Source: Pseudomonas neuropathica
GTDB lineage: Bacteria > Pseudomonadota > Gammaproteobacteria > Pseudomonadales > Pseudomonadaceae
Assembly: GCF_015461835.1 (NCBI RefSeq)
Contig: NZ_JACOPX010000009.1
Span: 124,001-188,000, forward strand
Length of the DNA: 64,000 bases
Direction of reading: 5' to 3'
Shown: positions 7,831 to 15,620 of the stretch, one piece after another
Position numbering within the stretch: position 1 is the first letter of the stretch
Layout of the letters: every line of letters starts with the position of its first letter
Notes under the pieces: generated by a model
What the model was told of the DNA's origin: nothing
The model's database searches: none
The model's input: the letters and a program-made list of their open reading frames with translations, nothing else
Translations under genes and position numbers: made by a program

Positions 7831-9732
7831 CTACAACTTCGCCTGACGCACGGCGCCACTGCGTGATTTGGCCATCGCCGCCAGACGCACCGCGACGTTC
7901 GCTGCGCCATACCCGGCATAGCCATTCTTACGCTGGATGATCTCGAAGAAGAAACGCCCTTCAAACGGTTCGGTGTAGACGTGGAACAGCTCACCGCCCT
8001 GGGCATCACGGTCGTACAGAACGTTGTAATACGCCAGTTCACTGAGAAACTCGTCGTCGAAATCAAAACGCGCAGCAAGGTCGTCGTAATAGTTGAGCGG
8101 AATATCCAGCAGCGGCACGCCGGCTTCTTTGGCGCGACTGACTTCGGCGAAGATGTCATCACAATCGAAGGCGATGTGGTGCACACCGGAGCCGCGATAA
8201 CTCGACAGCGCGTGGGAGATCGCGGTGTTGCGGTTCTCGGAGATGTTCAGCGGCAAGCGGATCGAACTGTCGCGGCTACGCAAGGCGCGGCTCTTCACCA
8301 GACCATACGGATCAGGCAGCACCACTTCATCGTCCGCTTCGAAATCCAGCAGGCTCTTGTAGAACAGCACCCAACTGTCGAGGCTGTCGGCCGGCAACGC
8401 CATGGCCATATGATCGATACGCTTGAGACCGCCACGGGCCGGCGCGTCTGCCAGCAGGTTGAAATCGGTGCCGTAGACGTCGGCCTGTTCATCCACCAGA
8501 TAAATCAGGCTGCCGTCCGGCGCGCGCACCGCTGCCAGTTCCAGTTCGTTGGGGCCGACCAGTCCACGATAGGGCTGACCTTTATAGGCGACAGCACGGG
8601 CCAAGGCACTGGCGCTGTCCTTGACCCGCACAGCCGTGGCACACAGCGACGGGCCGTGAGCCTCGAAGAAGCTGTGCGCAAAGGAATAAGGCTCGGAGTT
8701 GAGGATCAGGTTGATGTCTCCCTGACGCAACAGACTCACGCTCTTGGAGCGGTGTTGCCCGGCCTTGACGAACCCCAAGCGTTCCAGCCAGTTCGACAGC
8801 TTGGCGCCGAGGCTTTCATCGACGGCAAACTCGAGAAACTCGATGCCGTTGTACTCGCTGGCCTTCGGTGTTTCGAAAAGGATGTCGCGATTGGCGACAG
8901 GCGTCGCTTCCTGCTCGAGACGCTGACGGGTCTTCTCTTCCAGATACAGCAGAGAACGCAAACCGTCAGCCGCATTGGCCCGTGGCGGTGCAGCGCGGAA
9001 GCCGTCGTTGAAGATCTCCAGCGACAGTGGCCCGGTGTAACCGCTCTGGATGATCGGCGCGAGGAAACCCGGCAGATCGAATTCGCCCTGTCCCGGGAAG
9101 CAGCGGAAATGCCGGCTCCACTCCAGCACATCCATGGCCAGGATCGGCGCGTCGGCCATTTGCACAAAGAAGATCTTGTCGCCGGGAATGTCGGCGATGG
9201 CGCGGGGATCGCCCTTCAGCGACAACGTATGAAAGCTGTCGAGCAACACACCGAGGCTCGGGTGATCGGCCTGACGCACAATGTCCCAGACCTGTTGATA
9301 AGTATTCACGTGACGGCCCCACGCCAGCGCTTCGTAACCAATGCGCAAGCCGCGCGCACCGGCATGCTCGGCCAGCAGGCGCAGGTCATCGACGAGAATT
9401 TGTTGATCACCGACGCTGTCAGCCGAGGCGTTACTGCAGACCAGCACCAGGTCGGTGCCCAGCTCCTGCATCAGGTCGAACTTGCGTTCGGCGCGCTCAA
9501 GGTTGCGCGCCAGGCGATCACGGCGGCAGCCTTCGAAATCGCGGAACGGCTGAAACAGAGTGATGGCGATGCCGAGGTCGGCGCACATCTGTTTAATTTC
9601 CCGCGGGCTGCCGTCGTAGTACAGGAGGTCGTTTTCGAAGATCTCCACCCCGTCGAACCCGGCGGCGGCAATGGCTTCGAGTTTTTCCGGCAGGGTGCCG
9701 CTCAAGGAAACGGTGGCAATGGAACGCTGCAT
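7831..9732 (-). CDS. quiC: 3-dehydroshikimate dehydratase, two-domain QuiC
   Basis: 633 residues. Converts 3-dehydroshikimate to protocatechuate, the entry to the beta-ketoadipate pathway. Residues 1-280 are a xylose-isomerase-like TIM barrel with the metal ligands Glu134, Asp165, Gln191 and Glu239 (GYEALAW, LLDSFHTL, FVQMADAP, LSLEIFN), the numbering I recall for the P. putida enzyme. Residues 290-610 are a 4-hydroxyphenylpyruvate-dioxygenase-like VOC region keeping the His, His, Glu iron triad (IDHMAMAL, VHHIAF, FFFEII); its role is unclear. ATG preceded by GGGAG. The 5' leader would contain REP 9768-9852. Confidence 0.95.
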   Translation of the reverse strand: MQRSIATVSLSGTLPEKLEAIAAAGFDGVEIFENDLLYYDGSPREIKQMCADLGIAITLFQPFRDFEGCRRDRLARNLERAERKFDLMQELGTDLVLVCSNASADSVGDQQILVDDLRLLAEHAGARGLRIGYEALAWGRHVNTYQQVWDIVRQADHPSLGVLLDSFHTLSLKGDPRAIADIPGDKIFFVQMADAPILAMDVLEWSRHFRCFPGQGEFDLPGFLAPIIQSGYTGPLSLEIFNDGFRAAPPRANAADGLRSLLYLEEKTRQRLEQEATPVANRDILFETPKASEYNGIEFLEFAVDESLGAKLSNWLERLGFVKAGQHRSKSVSLLRQGDINLILNSEPYSFAHSFFEAHGPSLCATAVRVKDSASALARAVAYKGQPYRGLVGPNELELAAVRAPDGSLIYLVDEQADVYGTDFNLLADAPARGGLKRIDHMAMALPADSLDSWVLFYKSLLDFEADDEVVLPDPYGLVKSRALRSRDSSIRLPLNISENRNTAISHALSSYRGSGVHHIAFDCDDIFAEVSRAKEAGVPLLDIPLNYYDDLAARFDFDDEFLSELAYYNVLYDRDAQGGELFHVYTEPFEGRFFFEIIQRKNGYAGYGAANVAVRLAAMAKSRSGAVRQAKL

Positions 9733-9767
9733 GCTTCAACTCCCGGACTGCGCCGCTTTATCTTTAC

Positions 9768-9852
9768 TGTAGGAGCTGCCGAAGACTGCGATCGTTTGAT
9801 CTTTATTCGTGAAAACAGAATCAAAAGATCGCAGCCTGCGGCAGCTCCTACA
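9768..9852. repeat. REP/REPIN-like inverted repeat, class B
   Basis: Arms TGTAGGAGCTGCCGAAG... and its complement, with inner GATC(G/T)TTTGATC-type segments, form an 85-bp hairpin. It starts 36 bp before quiC, inside its presumed untranslated leader. Confidence 0.75.
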
Positions 9853-9912
9853 TGGGATGGTTTTTATAGTAGGGAAATTATTGGCTGCATCGATCGTGGC
9901 AGCAATTTAAAG

Positions 9913-9929
9913 TGTACTACCCGGTTAGT
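9913..9929 (-). promoter_or_regulatory. Candidate operator of the quinate TetR regulator (site 2)
   Basis: On the minus strand it reads ACTAACCGGGTAGTACA; its inner 14 bp are a 12/14 palindrome ACTAnCCGGnTAGT. It shares TAACC and TAGTACA with 5616-5632 and lies in the divergent quiC/MFS promoter region. Confidence 0.55.
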
Positions 9930-9934
9930 TTTTC

Positions 9935-9949
9935 GTGCGATTATCGAAC
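9935..9949 (+). promoter_or_regulatory. PcaR-like operator in the quiC/MFS intergenic region
   Basis: GTGCGATTATCGAAC is the exact reverse complement of GTTCGATAATCGCAC, the 15-bp PcaR-binding repeat I recall from the P. putida pca promoters. It lies 5 bp from the TetR-type site. PcaR is an IclR-family activator responding to beta-ketoadipate. Confidence 0.6.
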
Positions 9950-10088
9950 ACAATGGCGGTTTGGCGAATTGACGATTTTTCGTCCACTGCCCAACATCGA
10001 CTGCACATTGAGTCCGGTTCTGAACCACCGGTCGCAGCGTGCAAGTAACAAGCACACCAAATAACAAATCCAAAAACGGGTGGAACAC

Positions 10089-11426
10089 ATGATTCCTTCA
10101 CAGACTTCCCGCATGGCTCCGGCCATGAGCACTGCCACGGGTGGCATCGGCGACAAGATCCGCGGCGCCATGGCTGTCGGCAAGACCCGTTGGGGCATGC
10201 TGGCGCTGGTGTTTTTCGCCACTACCCTGAACTACATCGACCGCGCCGCCCTCGGCGTCATGCAGCCCATCCTCGCCAAGGAAATGAGCTGGACGGCGAT
10301 GGATTACGCCAACATCAACTTCTGGTTTCAGGTCGGCTACGCGATCGGTTTCGTCCTGCAAGGTCGCTTGATCGACCGGGTCGGCGTCAAGCGCGTGTTC
10401 TTCTGCGCCGTGCTGCTGTGGAGTCTGGCCACCGGTGCCCACGGTCTGGCAACGTCAGCCGTTGGCTTTATGGTCTGCCGGTTTATTCTCGGTCTGACTG
10501 AAGCGGCGAACTACCCGGCCTGCGTGAAAACCACGCGCCTGTGGTTCCCGGCCGGCGAACGTGCGGTTGCCACCGGCATCTTCAACGCCGGCACCAACGT
10601 CGGTGCGATGTTCACGCCGATGCTGCTGCCACTGGTGCTGCACGTCTGGGGCTGGCAAGCGGCGTTCCTGTGCATGTCGGCACTGGGCGGCATCTGGTTG
10701 CTGTTCTGGGGCTTGAAGTACTTCAACCCGGAAGATCACCCGAGCGTTAAGCAGTCCGAACTGGACTACATCCAGCAGGAAGTCGAACCGGAACAGGCCC
10801 GCGTGCCGTTCTCGAAAATCCTGCGGATGCGCGGCACCTGGGCCTTCGCCCTCGCCTACTCGCTGACCGCGCCGGTGTTCTGGTTCTACCTGTACTGGCT
10901 GCCACCGTTCCTCAATCAGCAATACAATCTGGGCATCAACGTCACCCAAATGGGTATTCCGCTGATCATCATTTACGTCACGGCTGACTTCGGCAGCGTC
11001 GGTGGCGGCATTCTGTCTTCGTTCCTGATCGGTCGCGGGATGAACTCGATCAAGGCGCGGCTGCTGTCGATGTTCCTGTTTGCTTGCTGCATCATCGGCG
11101 TGATCATGGCCGCCGGCTCAGCCAACCTGTGGGTGGCGGTGGCCGCGATTTCTCTGGCCATCGGTGCGCACCAGGCGTGGACAGCAAACATCTGGAGCCT
11201 GGTGATGGACTACACGCCCAAACACATGATGAGCACCGTGTTCGGTTTCGGCGGCATGTGCGCAGCGATCGGCGGGATGTTCATGACCCAGATCGTCGGC
11301 CACATCCTCACCGTCACCAACAACAACTACACCGTGTTGTTCACCCTGATTCCGGCGATGTATTTCATTGCGCTGACGTGGATGTACTTCATGGCACCGC
11401 GCAAGATTCCTACCGTCACCGAATAA
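10089..11426 (+). CDS. MFS carrier (anion:cation symporter family), probable quinate/shikimate importer
   Basis: 445 residues with 12 predicted membrane spans. LNYIDRAALGVMQPILAKEM after the first span and GRLIDRVGVKRVF between spans 2 and 3 are typical of the ACS family (ExuT, GudP and related organic-acid importers). It is transcribed divergently from quiC from a shared control region, which points to uptake of quinate, shikimate or dehydroshikimate. Start chosen at the ATG at 10089; a GTG at 10080 would overlap the purine-rich GGGTGG that probably binds the ribosome. The substrate is inferred only from context. Confidence 0.85.
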   Translation: MIPSQTSRMAPAMSTATGGIGDKIRGAMAVGKTRWGMLALVFFATTLNYIDRAALGVMQPILAKEMSWTAMDYANINFWFQVGYAIGFVLQGRLIDRVGVKRVFFCAVLLWSLATGAHGLATSAVGFMVCRFILGLTEAANYPACVKTTRLWFPAGERAVATGIFNAGTNVGAMFTPMLLPLVLHVWGWQAAFLCMSALGGIWLLFWGLKYFNPEDHPSVKQSELDYIQQEVEPEQARVPFSKILRMRGTWAFALAYSLTAPVFWFYLYWLPPFLNQQYNLGINVTQMGIPLIIIYVTADFGSVGGGILSSFLIGRGMNSIKARLLSMFLFACCIIGVIMAAGSANLWVAVAAISLAIGAHQAWTANIWSLVMDYTPKHMMSTVFGFGGMCAAIGGMFMTQIVGHILTVTNNNYTVLFTLIPAMYFIALTWMYFMAPRKIPTVTE

Positions 11427-11447
11427 CCTGCCTACACCCGGCTCCCT

Positions 11448-11534
11448 TGTAGGAGCTGCGGCACGCTGCGATCTTTTGATCTTGATGTTGAAGATCAAAA
11501 GATCGCAGCCTCGTTTCACTCGTCAGCTCCTACA
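11448..11534. repeat. REP/REPIN-like inverted repeat, class B variant
   Basis: Outer arms TGTAGGAGCTG and complement, inner GATCTTTTGATC pairs. One side carries TCGTTTCACTCGT where other class B copies have TTCGG, so that arm tip is altered. It lies between the convergent MFS and DMT genes. Confidence 0.7.
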
Positions 11535-11552
11535 CAGGCGGTTGCGGTCTCT

Positions 11553-12431
11553 TCAACGGCGGCTCTGCTGCCACGCTGCCGCCAGCCCGCTGCAACAGAT
11601 CACCGCGATGCCAATGATCGTCAGCAGACTCGGCGTGTGATTGAACAGCAGCCAGCCCAACAACCCGGCAAACACAATCTGGCAATAACCGAACGGCGCC
11701 AGCAGTGCCGGAGCGGCATGGCGGAACGCCTGGGTCAGAAACAAATGCGCGGTCATCCCGCAACTGCCCAGCGCCAGCATCAACCCGGCATGGGTCAACG
11801 TCGGCACCTGCCAGAAGAACGGCACCAGTGCACTCATCACCAGCGTGTTGCATAACCCGGCGAAAAAATTGCTGGTGGTCGGGCTGTCCACCTCGGCGAG
11901 CTTGCGGGTCAGCAGTTGATAGAAACAGAAAAACAGCGCCGAGCAGAACGGCAGCAACACCGCCGGAGTAAACAACTCACCGCCGGGGTGGACGATGATC
12001 AGCACGCCGATAAAGCCGCAGATCACCGCGATCCATTGACCTCGGGTCACTCGCTCCTTGAGCAGCGGCACCGACAATGCGGTCACCAATACTGGCGCAA
12101 GAAAGTTGACCGCCGTGGCTTCCGCCAATGGGATGTACAACAACGCGGTGGTGAAGAACAGGCTGGTGCCGAGCAGGCACAGTGCCCGAACCAATTGCCA
12201 TAGCGGCTTCTTGGTGCGCAGGACACGCAACCCGGATTGCGGCAGAAAAATCCCCGCCATCAGCAGTGTGTGCACCAGATAGCGCGCCCAGACCACCATC
12301 ACGATCGGATAAAAACCGGACAGGTATTTCGACAATGCGTCGTGACTGGAGAACAGGAAGGTTGCCACGACAATCAGCAAAATCCCCTTGAAGGGTTGGT
12401 TGACACCGGAGAGCGGGGTGCTGACAGTCAT
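11553..12431 (-). CDS. EamA-type DMT transporter of the IclR cluster
   Basis: 292 residues with about ten hydrophobic segments in two EamA repeats. The first repeat includes SSHDALSKYLSGFYP and LGTSLFFTTALLYIPLAEAT; the second includes FCFYQLLTRKLAEVD and a final ALLAPFGYCQIVFAGLLGWL. DMT family members move metabolites across the inner membrane, in either direction. It is the last gene of a leftward series (Gfo/Idh/MocA, TIM barrel, DMT), with a gap of about 110 bp to the TIM-barrel gene, so membership of that operon is likely but not certain. Confidence 0.85.
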   Translation of the reverse strand: MTVSTPLSGVNQPFKGILLIVVATFLFSSHDALSKYLSGFYPIVMVVWARYLVHTLLMAGIFLPQSGLRVLRTKKPLWQLVRALCLLGTSLFFTTALLYIPLAEATAVNFLAPVLVTALSVPLLKERVTRGQWIAVICGFIGVLIIVHPGGELFTPAVLLPFCSALFFCFYQLLTRKLAEVDSPTTSNFFAGLCNTLVMSALVPFFWQVPTLTHAGLMLALGSCGMTAHLFLTQAFRHAAPALLAPFGYCQIVFAGLLGWLLFNHTPSLLTIIGIAVICCSGLAAAWQQSRR

Positions 12432-12544
12432 TGGTTATCTCTGTTTGAACAACAATACGGTGGCGAAGGAGATCACGCAGCGGTTACCGATCCGGAACGG
12501 CTACGCAGTCCACTGGGAGCAAGCTCCCTCGCCACAAAAAAGAC

Positions 12545-13360
12545 TCACAGTCGCGCCAACAATTCCCGCGTCCTGTCGATCGCCATCTGCGCTCGCGCCA
12601 ATCCGCTCACGCCCTGCTCGAGCAGTTTTACCGTAGGAATTTCCAGACTCAGTGGAATATTAGTCGGCAGCGCTCGCAGCAACCCGAGCAGATCGCAATC
12701 ACCCTCGCCGGGAAACCGCCGCTCGTTGCGCGCCTGACGCAAGATCTCGGCCATGTCTGACGGCCTCGGCCCCGCCACATCACATAATTGCGCATAACGC
12801 AGACGCGACACTGGCACTTCAGCCAGATCCTCCAAGCGTGACGCCGAACGATCAAAGTGGAACGCATCGACCAGCACCGCAGCGTTTTCCCGATCAGCGT
12901 TTTCGACCATTCGCAGCGCTTGTTCGAGGTTGCGCGCATCAGTCCAGGGCATGAACTCCAGATGCGGGTGCAGCCCGTAAGGCGCGGCCAGATCGCAAAG
13001 CGCCGCAAAGTTATCGGTGAGCCGCTGTTCGTCAGGATCGTTACCGGCGACCAGCAATTCGGTAGCGCCAAATTCCGCACCGACCGTAAGAAGTTTCTCG
13101 AAATCGGCGACGTCGGTTTGCGGCTTCAGACGCAGGATTTCCACGTCGAGCACGCGGATGCCGGTGTCGCGCAGCCGCTGCAACGTCTGACGGCGCAATT
13201 CAGCATCGGCGACCAAAGGGAAATGATGCTCCTCGGGCGTCGCGGGCTCCAGGCGCAGGCCGACATGGCTGTAACCAGCACGTGCCGCCACTTCGACCAT
13301 TTGCGGTGGCGACAACTCAAGCACAGTGAGGCTGGCCAGAGACAGGATTCGTTCGTTCAT
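12545..13360 (-). CDS. Xylose-isomerase-like TIM-barrel protein related to QuiC N-domain
   Basis: 271 residues from the ATG at 13360, two bases after the upstream gene's stop. The fold is that of sugar-phosphate isomerases/epimerases (AP endonuclease family 2). The metal-site residues occur as HLEFMPW (Glu135), LVDAFHFD (Asp165, His168), YAQLCDV (Gln191) and LSLEIPT (Glu240), almost exactly the spacing of the QuiC N-domain in this window, and RRFPGEGDCDLLGLL parallels QuiC RCFPGQGEFDLPGFL. It lacks the dioxygenase-like half. Likely a metal-dependent isomerase or dehydratase of a keto-sugar or cyclitol. Other candidates of this fold are IolE and IolI. Confidence 0.85.
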   Translation of the reverse strand: MNERILSLASLTVLELSPPQMVEVAARAGYSHVGLRLEPATPEEHHFPLVADAELRRQTLQRLRDTGIRVLDVEILRLKPQTDVADFEKLLTVGAEFGATELLVAGNDPDEQRLTDNFAALCDLAAPYGLHPHLEFMPWTDARNLEQALRMVENADRENAAVLVDAFHFDRSASRLEDLAEVPVSRLRYAQLCDVAGPRPSDMAEILRQARNERRFPGEGDCDLLGLLRALPTNIPLSLEIPTVKLLEQGVSGLARAQMAIDRTRELLARL

Positions 13361-13362
13361 GT

Positions 13363-14424
13363 TCAAGCCTCAATCAGCGCAGGGGTGCAGGCACGGCCGG
13401 TGGCGGCGGCCTCGCGAATCGCTTCGATCAGCGCCAAAGTGCGCGCAGCGTCGGCCGCACTCACCAGCGGCTCGACTTCACGCCGCGCCACGCATACGAA
13501 ATGCTGTAACTGCAAGCGTAAAGCGTCGTCACCGCTGTAGGATTCTTCGACCATCAACAAGGGCTCATGCCAACCGGCGTCGACCTGATCAGCGGCGTAA
13601 TGCCAACGCTTGAGCTGCGGAATGCTCAAGGCGCCGGCGGTCCCGGCCAGCAAGTAGCACGGCTGATCGGCCTGGCGCGGATATACCGGGTTCTCGCCGG
13701 AATCCAGCTCCCAACTCCACGGCGCGGCGACCGCGTCGGAACCGCTCAATGTGCCCAGTGTGCCGCCCTCGAATTGCAGCAACACCGCCGCGCTGTCTTC
13801 ATTGGCAAAACTGCGCACGGCGTTGTCGGTGATCGCTTGCACCGAGCGCACTTCACCGCACAGATGCCGTAATAGATCCAGGTCGTGAATCAGGTTGGTC
13901 AGCAACATCCCGGCGCCCGGTTCACGGCGCCACGGGATCTCGAAATAACTGTCCGGTTTGCGCAACTGGAACAGTGCGGTCACCGTGATCAGCCGTCCAA
14001 GCGCCCCGCTCTGCACCAGCTCATGAGCGCGAACGATCAGCGGATTGTGGCGCCGATGATGGCCGACCAGCACCGGCACGCCGCTGCTTTTGACCGCCGC
14101 AACCAGTTCGCGCACTTCATCCAGGTGCACGCCGACCGGCTTCTCCAGAAGCACCGGCACACCTGCCGCCAGACAATCGAGCGCCGTGCTGACGTGTTGA
14201 TTATTCGGATTGGCGACGATCACCGCGTCTGGTCGGATTTGCTCCAGCATCTGACGATGATCAGCGAAATGCCTTACACCCCATTCCGCCGCAAGCCCTG
14301 CTGCTTGCGGCCCGGGATCCGCCACCGCGCACAGCGTTGCTTCGTTGAGGGTTTGCAGATGCCGATAATGTTGCTGGCCCATGTTGCCGGCGCCGATCAA
14401 GGCGATTCGAAGGGGCGAATTCAA
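13363..14424 (-). CDS. Gfo/Idh/MocA-family dehydrogenase
   Basis: 353 residues from a TTG at 14424. This start is chosen because AAGAGGA lies just upstream; a GTG 36 bp earlier would add an unlikely polar leader. NAD(P)-binding GAGNMG (11-16), the conserved LLEKPVGVH (catalytic-type Lys95) and the LIHDLDLLRHL helix (His180, Asp181) mark the family, which oxidises sugars and cyclitols (inositol dehydrogenase, for example). First gene of the leftward operon with the TIM-barrel protein. A palindrome at 14474-14488, 50 bp upstream, matches one in front of the divergent FAD enzyme, suggesting IclR control. Confidence 0.9.
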   Translation of the reverse strand: MNSPLRIALIGAGNMGQQHYRHLQTLNEATLCAVADPGPQAAGLAAEWGVRHFADHRQMLEQIRPDAVIVANPNNQHVSTALDCLAAGVPVLLEKPVGVHLDEVRELVAAVKSSGVPVLVGHHRRHNPLIVRAHELVQSGALGRLITVTALFQLRKPDSYFEIPWRREPGAGMLLTNLIHDLDLLRHLCGEVRSVQAITDNAVRSFANEDSAAVLLQFEGGTLGTLSGSDAVAAPWSWELDSGENPVYPRQADQPCYLLAGTAGALSIPQLKRWHYAADQVDAGWHEPLLMVEESYSGDDALRLQLQHFVCVARREVEPLVSAADAARTLALIEAIREAAATGRACTPALIEA

Positions 14425-14473
14425 GGTGCGGTCCTCTTGTGATTGTTCTAGGAATAACACTCCGCAAACAATT

Positions 14474-14488
14474 TAGAACCGAGTTCCA
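14474..14488. promoter_or_regulatory. Candidate IclR operator, left arm
   Basis: TAGAACCGAGTTCCA, an inverted repeat T(A)GAAC-CGA-GTTCCA. Matches 12 of 15 bases with 15577-15591 and lies 50 bp upstream of the Gfo/Idh/MocA start. Confidence 0.55.
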
Positions 14489-14556
14489 GAATCAAACACC
14501 CATTCATCCCAAAACCGTGCGAACACCGCACAACTTCGTGAACAACAAAAATCCCC

Positions 14557-14646
14557 TGTAGGTGTGAGCCAGCTCGCGATAGCGGAGTATCAGTCGCCGT
14601 TAACGTTGGCTGACATACCGCTATCGCGAGCTGGCTCACTCCTACA
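14557..14646. repeat. REP doublet (REPIN-like), class A
   Basis: TGTAGGTGTGAGCCAGCTCGCG at the left and its complement (CGCGAGCTGGCTCACTCCTACA) at the right, separated by about 46 bp. It lies between the Gfo/Idh/MocA promoter and the 3' end of the IclR gene. Confidence 0.8.
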
Positions 14647-14667
14647 GAGGGCCTATGTGAATTCGGA

Positions 14668-15483
14668 TTAGATAAACAGTTCTGAGGCCAGGCTTGCTGC
14701 TGATAATTCTTCGGTGAAGGTCAGCAACAGCGGTGCCAGCTCATGCAGCCGCGCCCCCGGCATCCGCGCACTTGGCCCGGCAATACTCAGTACACCGATC
14801 ACCCGACCATCCGTTGGATGCCTCACCACCGCCGCAATCGCTGAAGTCCCCACTGCCGAACTTTCTTCGACACAGGCATAACCCTGCTCACGAGCCAGAC
14901 GCAGCCGTTCCAGCAACTCGATATTTGAACGCGGCGCATTCGGCCCGATCCCCACCGGCACCTCCGCCGCCTGCCGCTCGACCAGTGACAACGCCTCGGC
15001 GTCGCTCATGCACGCCAGCCACGCATGCCCCGACGCGGTGTAGAACAGCGGCGCGTCGCGGCCCATGTCCGGGTCGTAACGCAGACCGGTGCGCGCGCCT
15101 TGTGCCTTGGCGATCCAGGTCTGGCGCTCGCCATCGATCACGCCCAAACGCACCAGTTCGCCGGTTTCCTGCGCCAGTCGGTCGAGTACCGGCTGGACGA
15201 TATCGGCACCGCAGCTCGACAGGTATTGAAAGCCCATAGCGATCAGTTTGGTCGACAAGTGATAGCGCAACGTTTCCGCATTCTGCCTTACGTAGCCCAA
15301 TCGAATCAGCTCGGCGAGCAAGCGGTGTGTTGCACTCTTGGGGATATCCAGTTGCTCGGCGAGCGTCTGCATCGGCAGCCCGCGTGGATCACTGGTGAGG
15401 CTTTCCAGCACGCTGAAAACCCGTTCGATTTGACTGCCGGCCATGGAGACGTCCAAAGAAATTTTGCCGATTCTAGAAGACAT
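14668..15483 (-). CDS. IclR-family regulator of the unassigned catabolic cluster
   Basis: 271 residues. N-terminal winged helix (about 15-75) with IERVFSVLESLTSD, MQTLAEQLDIPKSATHRLL; C-terminal effector domain with RLGVIDGERQTWIAKAQG, PLFYTASGHAWLA and GVLSIAGPSARM, the standard IclR ligand fold. Divergent from the FAD enzyme and upstream of the leftward operon's promoter region. Likely controls both arms through the palindromes 14474-14488 and 15577-15591. I use the ATG at 15483; an internal ATG at 15441 (MAGSQIERVF) is an equally good start, and neither has a strong ribosome site. Confidence 0.88.
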   Translation of the reverse strand: MSSRIGKISLDVSMAGSQIERVFSVLESLTSDPRGLPMQTLAEQLDIPKSATHRLLAELIRLGYVRQNAETLRYHLSTKLIAMGFQYLSSCGADIVQPVLDRLAQETGELVRLGVIDGERQTWIAKAQGARTGLRYDPDMGRDAPLFYTASGHAWLACMSDAEALSLVERQAAEVPVGIGPNAPRSNIELLERLRLAREQGYACVEESSAVGTSAIAAVVRHPTDGRVIGVLSIAGPSARMPGARLHELAPLLLTFTEELSAASLASELFI

Positions 15484-15576
15484 TGGCGGCAAAGCGAAAT
15501 CTGGAACCGGCTGTTCGATAACCGCCCATTTTATAGGTTCAAGGCTTGTCGAGTCCTCGCGACACTGGTTATTTTC

Positions 15577-15591
15577 TGGAATCGAATTCCA
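15577..15591. promoter_or_regulatory. Candidate IclR operator, right arm
   Basis: TGGAATCGAATTCCA: perfect TGGAAT/ATTCCA arms around CGA. Located between the divergent IclR and FAD genes, 30 bp before the flavoprotein start. Matches the palindrome at 14474-14488 in 12 of 15 positions. Confidence 0.6.
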
Positions 15592-15620
15592 AAAATAACT
15601 TACTGCCGGAGCGTTGTTTG

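Larger units (their letters stand above)
9733..10088. other. Divergent control region quiC / MFS carrier
   Basis: 356 bp without a gene. Right of quiC comes a class B REP (9768-9852), then two adjacent operator-like motifs (9913-9929 and 9935-9949). The remainder (9950-10088) shows no clear structure and would include the leader of the carrier gene. Confidence 0.6.

Noticed and set aside
7981..9972. 663-residue open frame opposite quiC
   Set aside because: Antisense shadow of quiC, whose metal ligands and domains prove the other strand; no ribosome site or recognisable domain.
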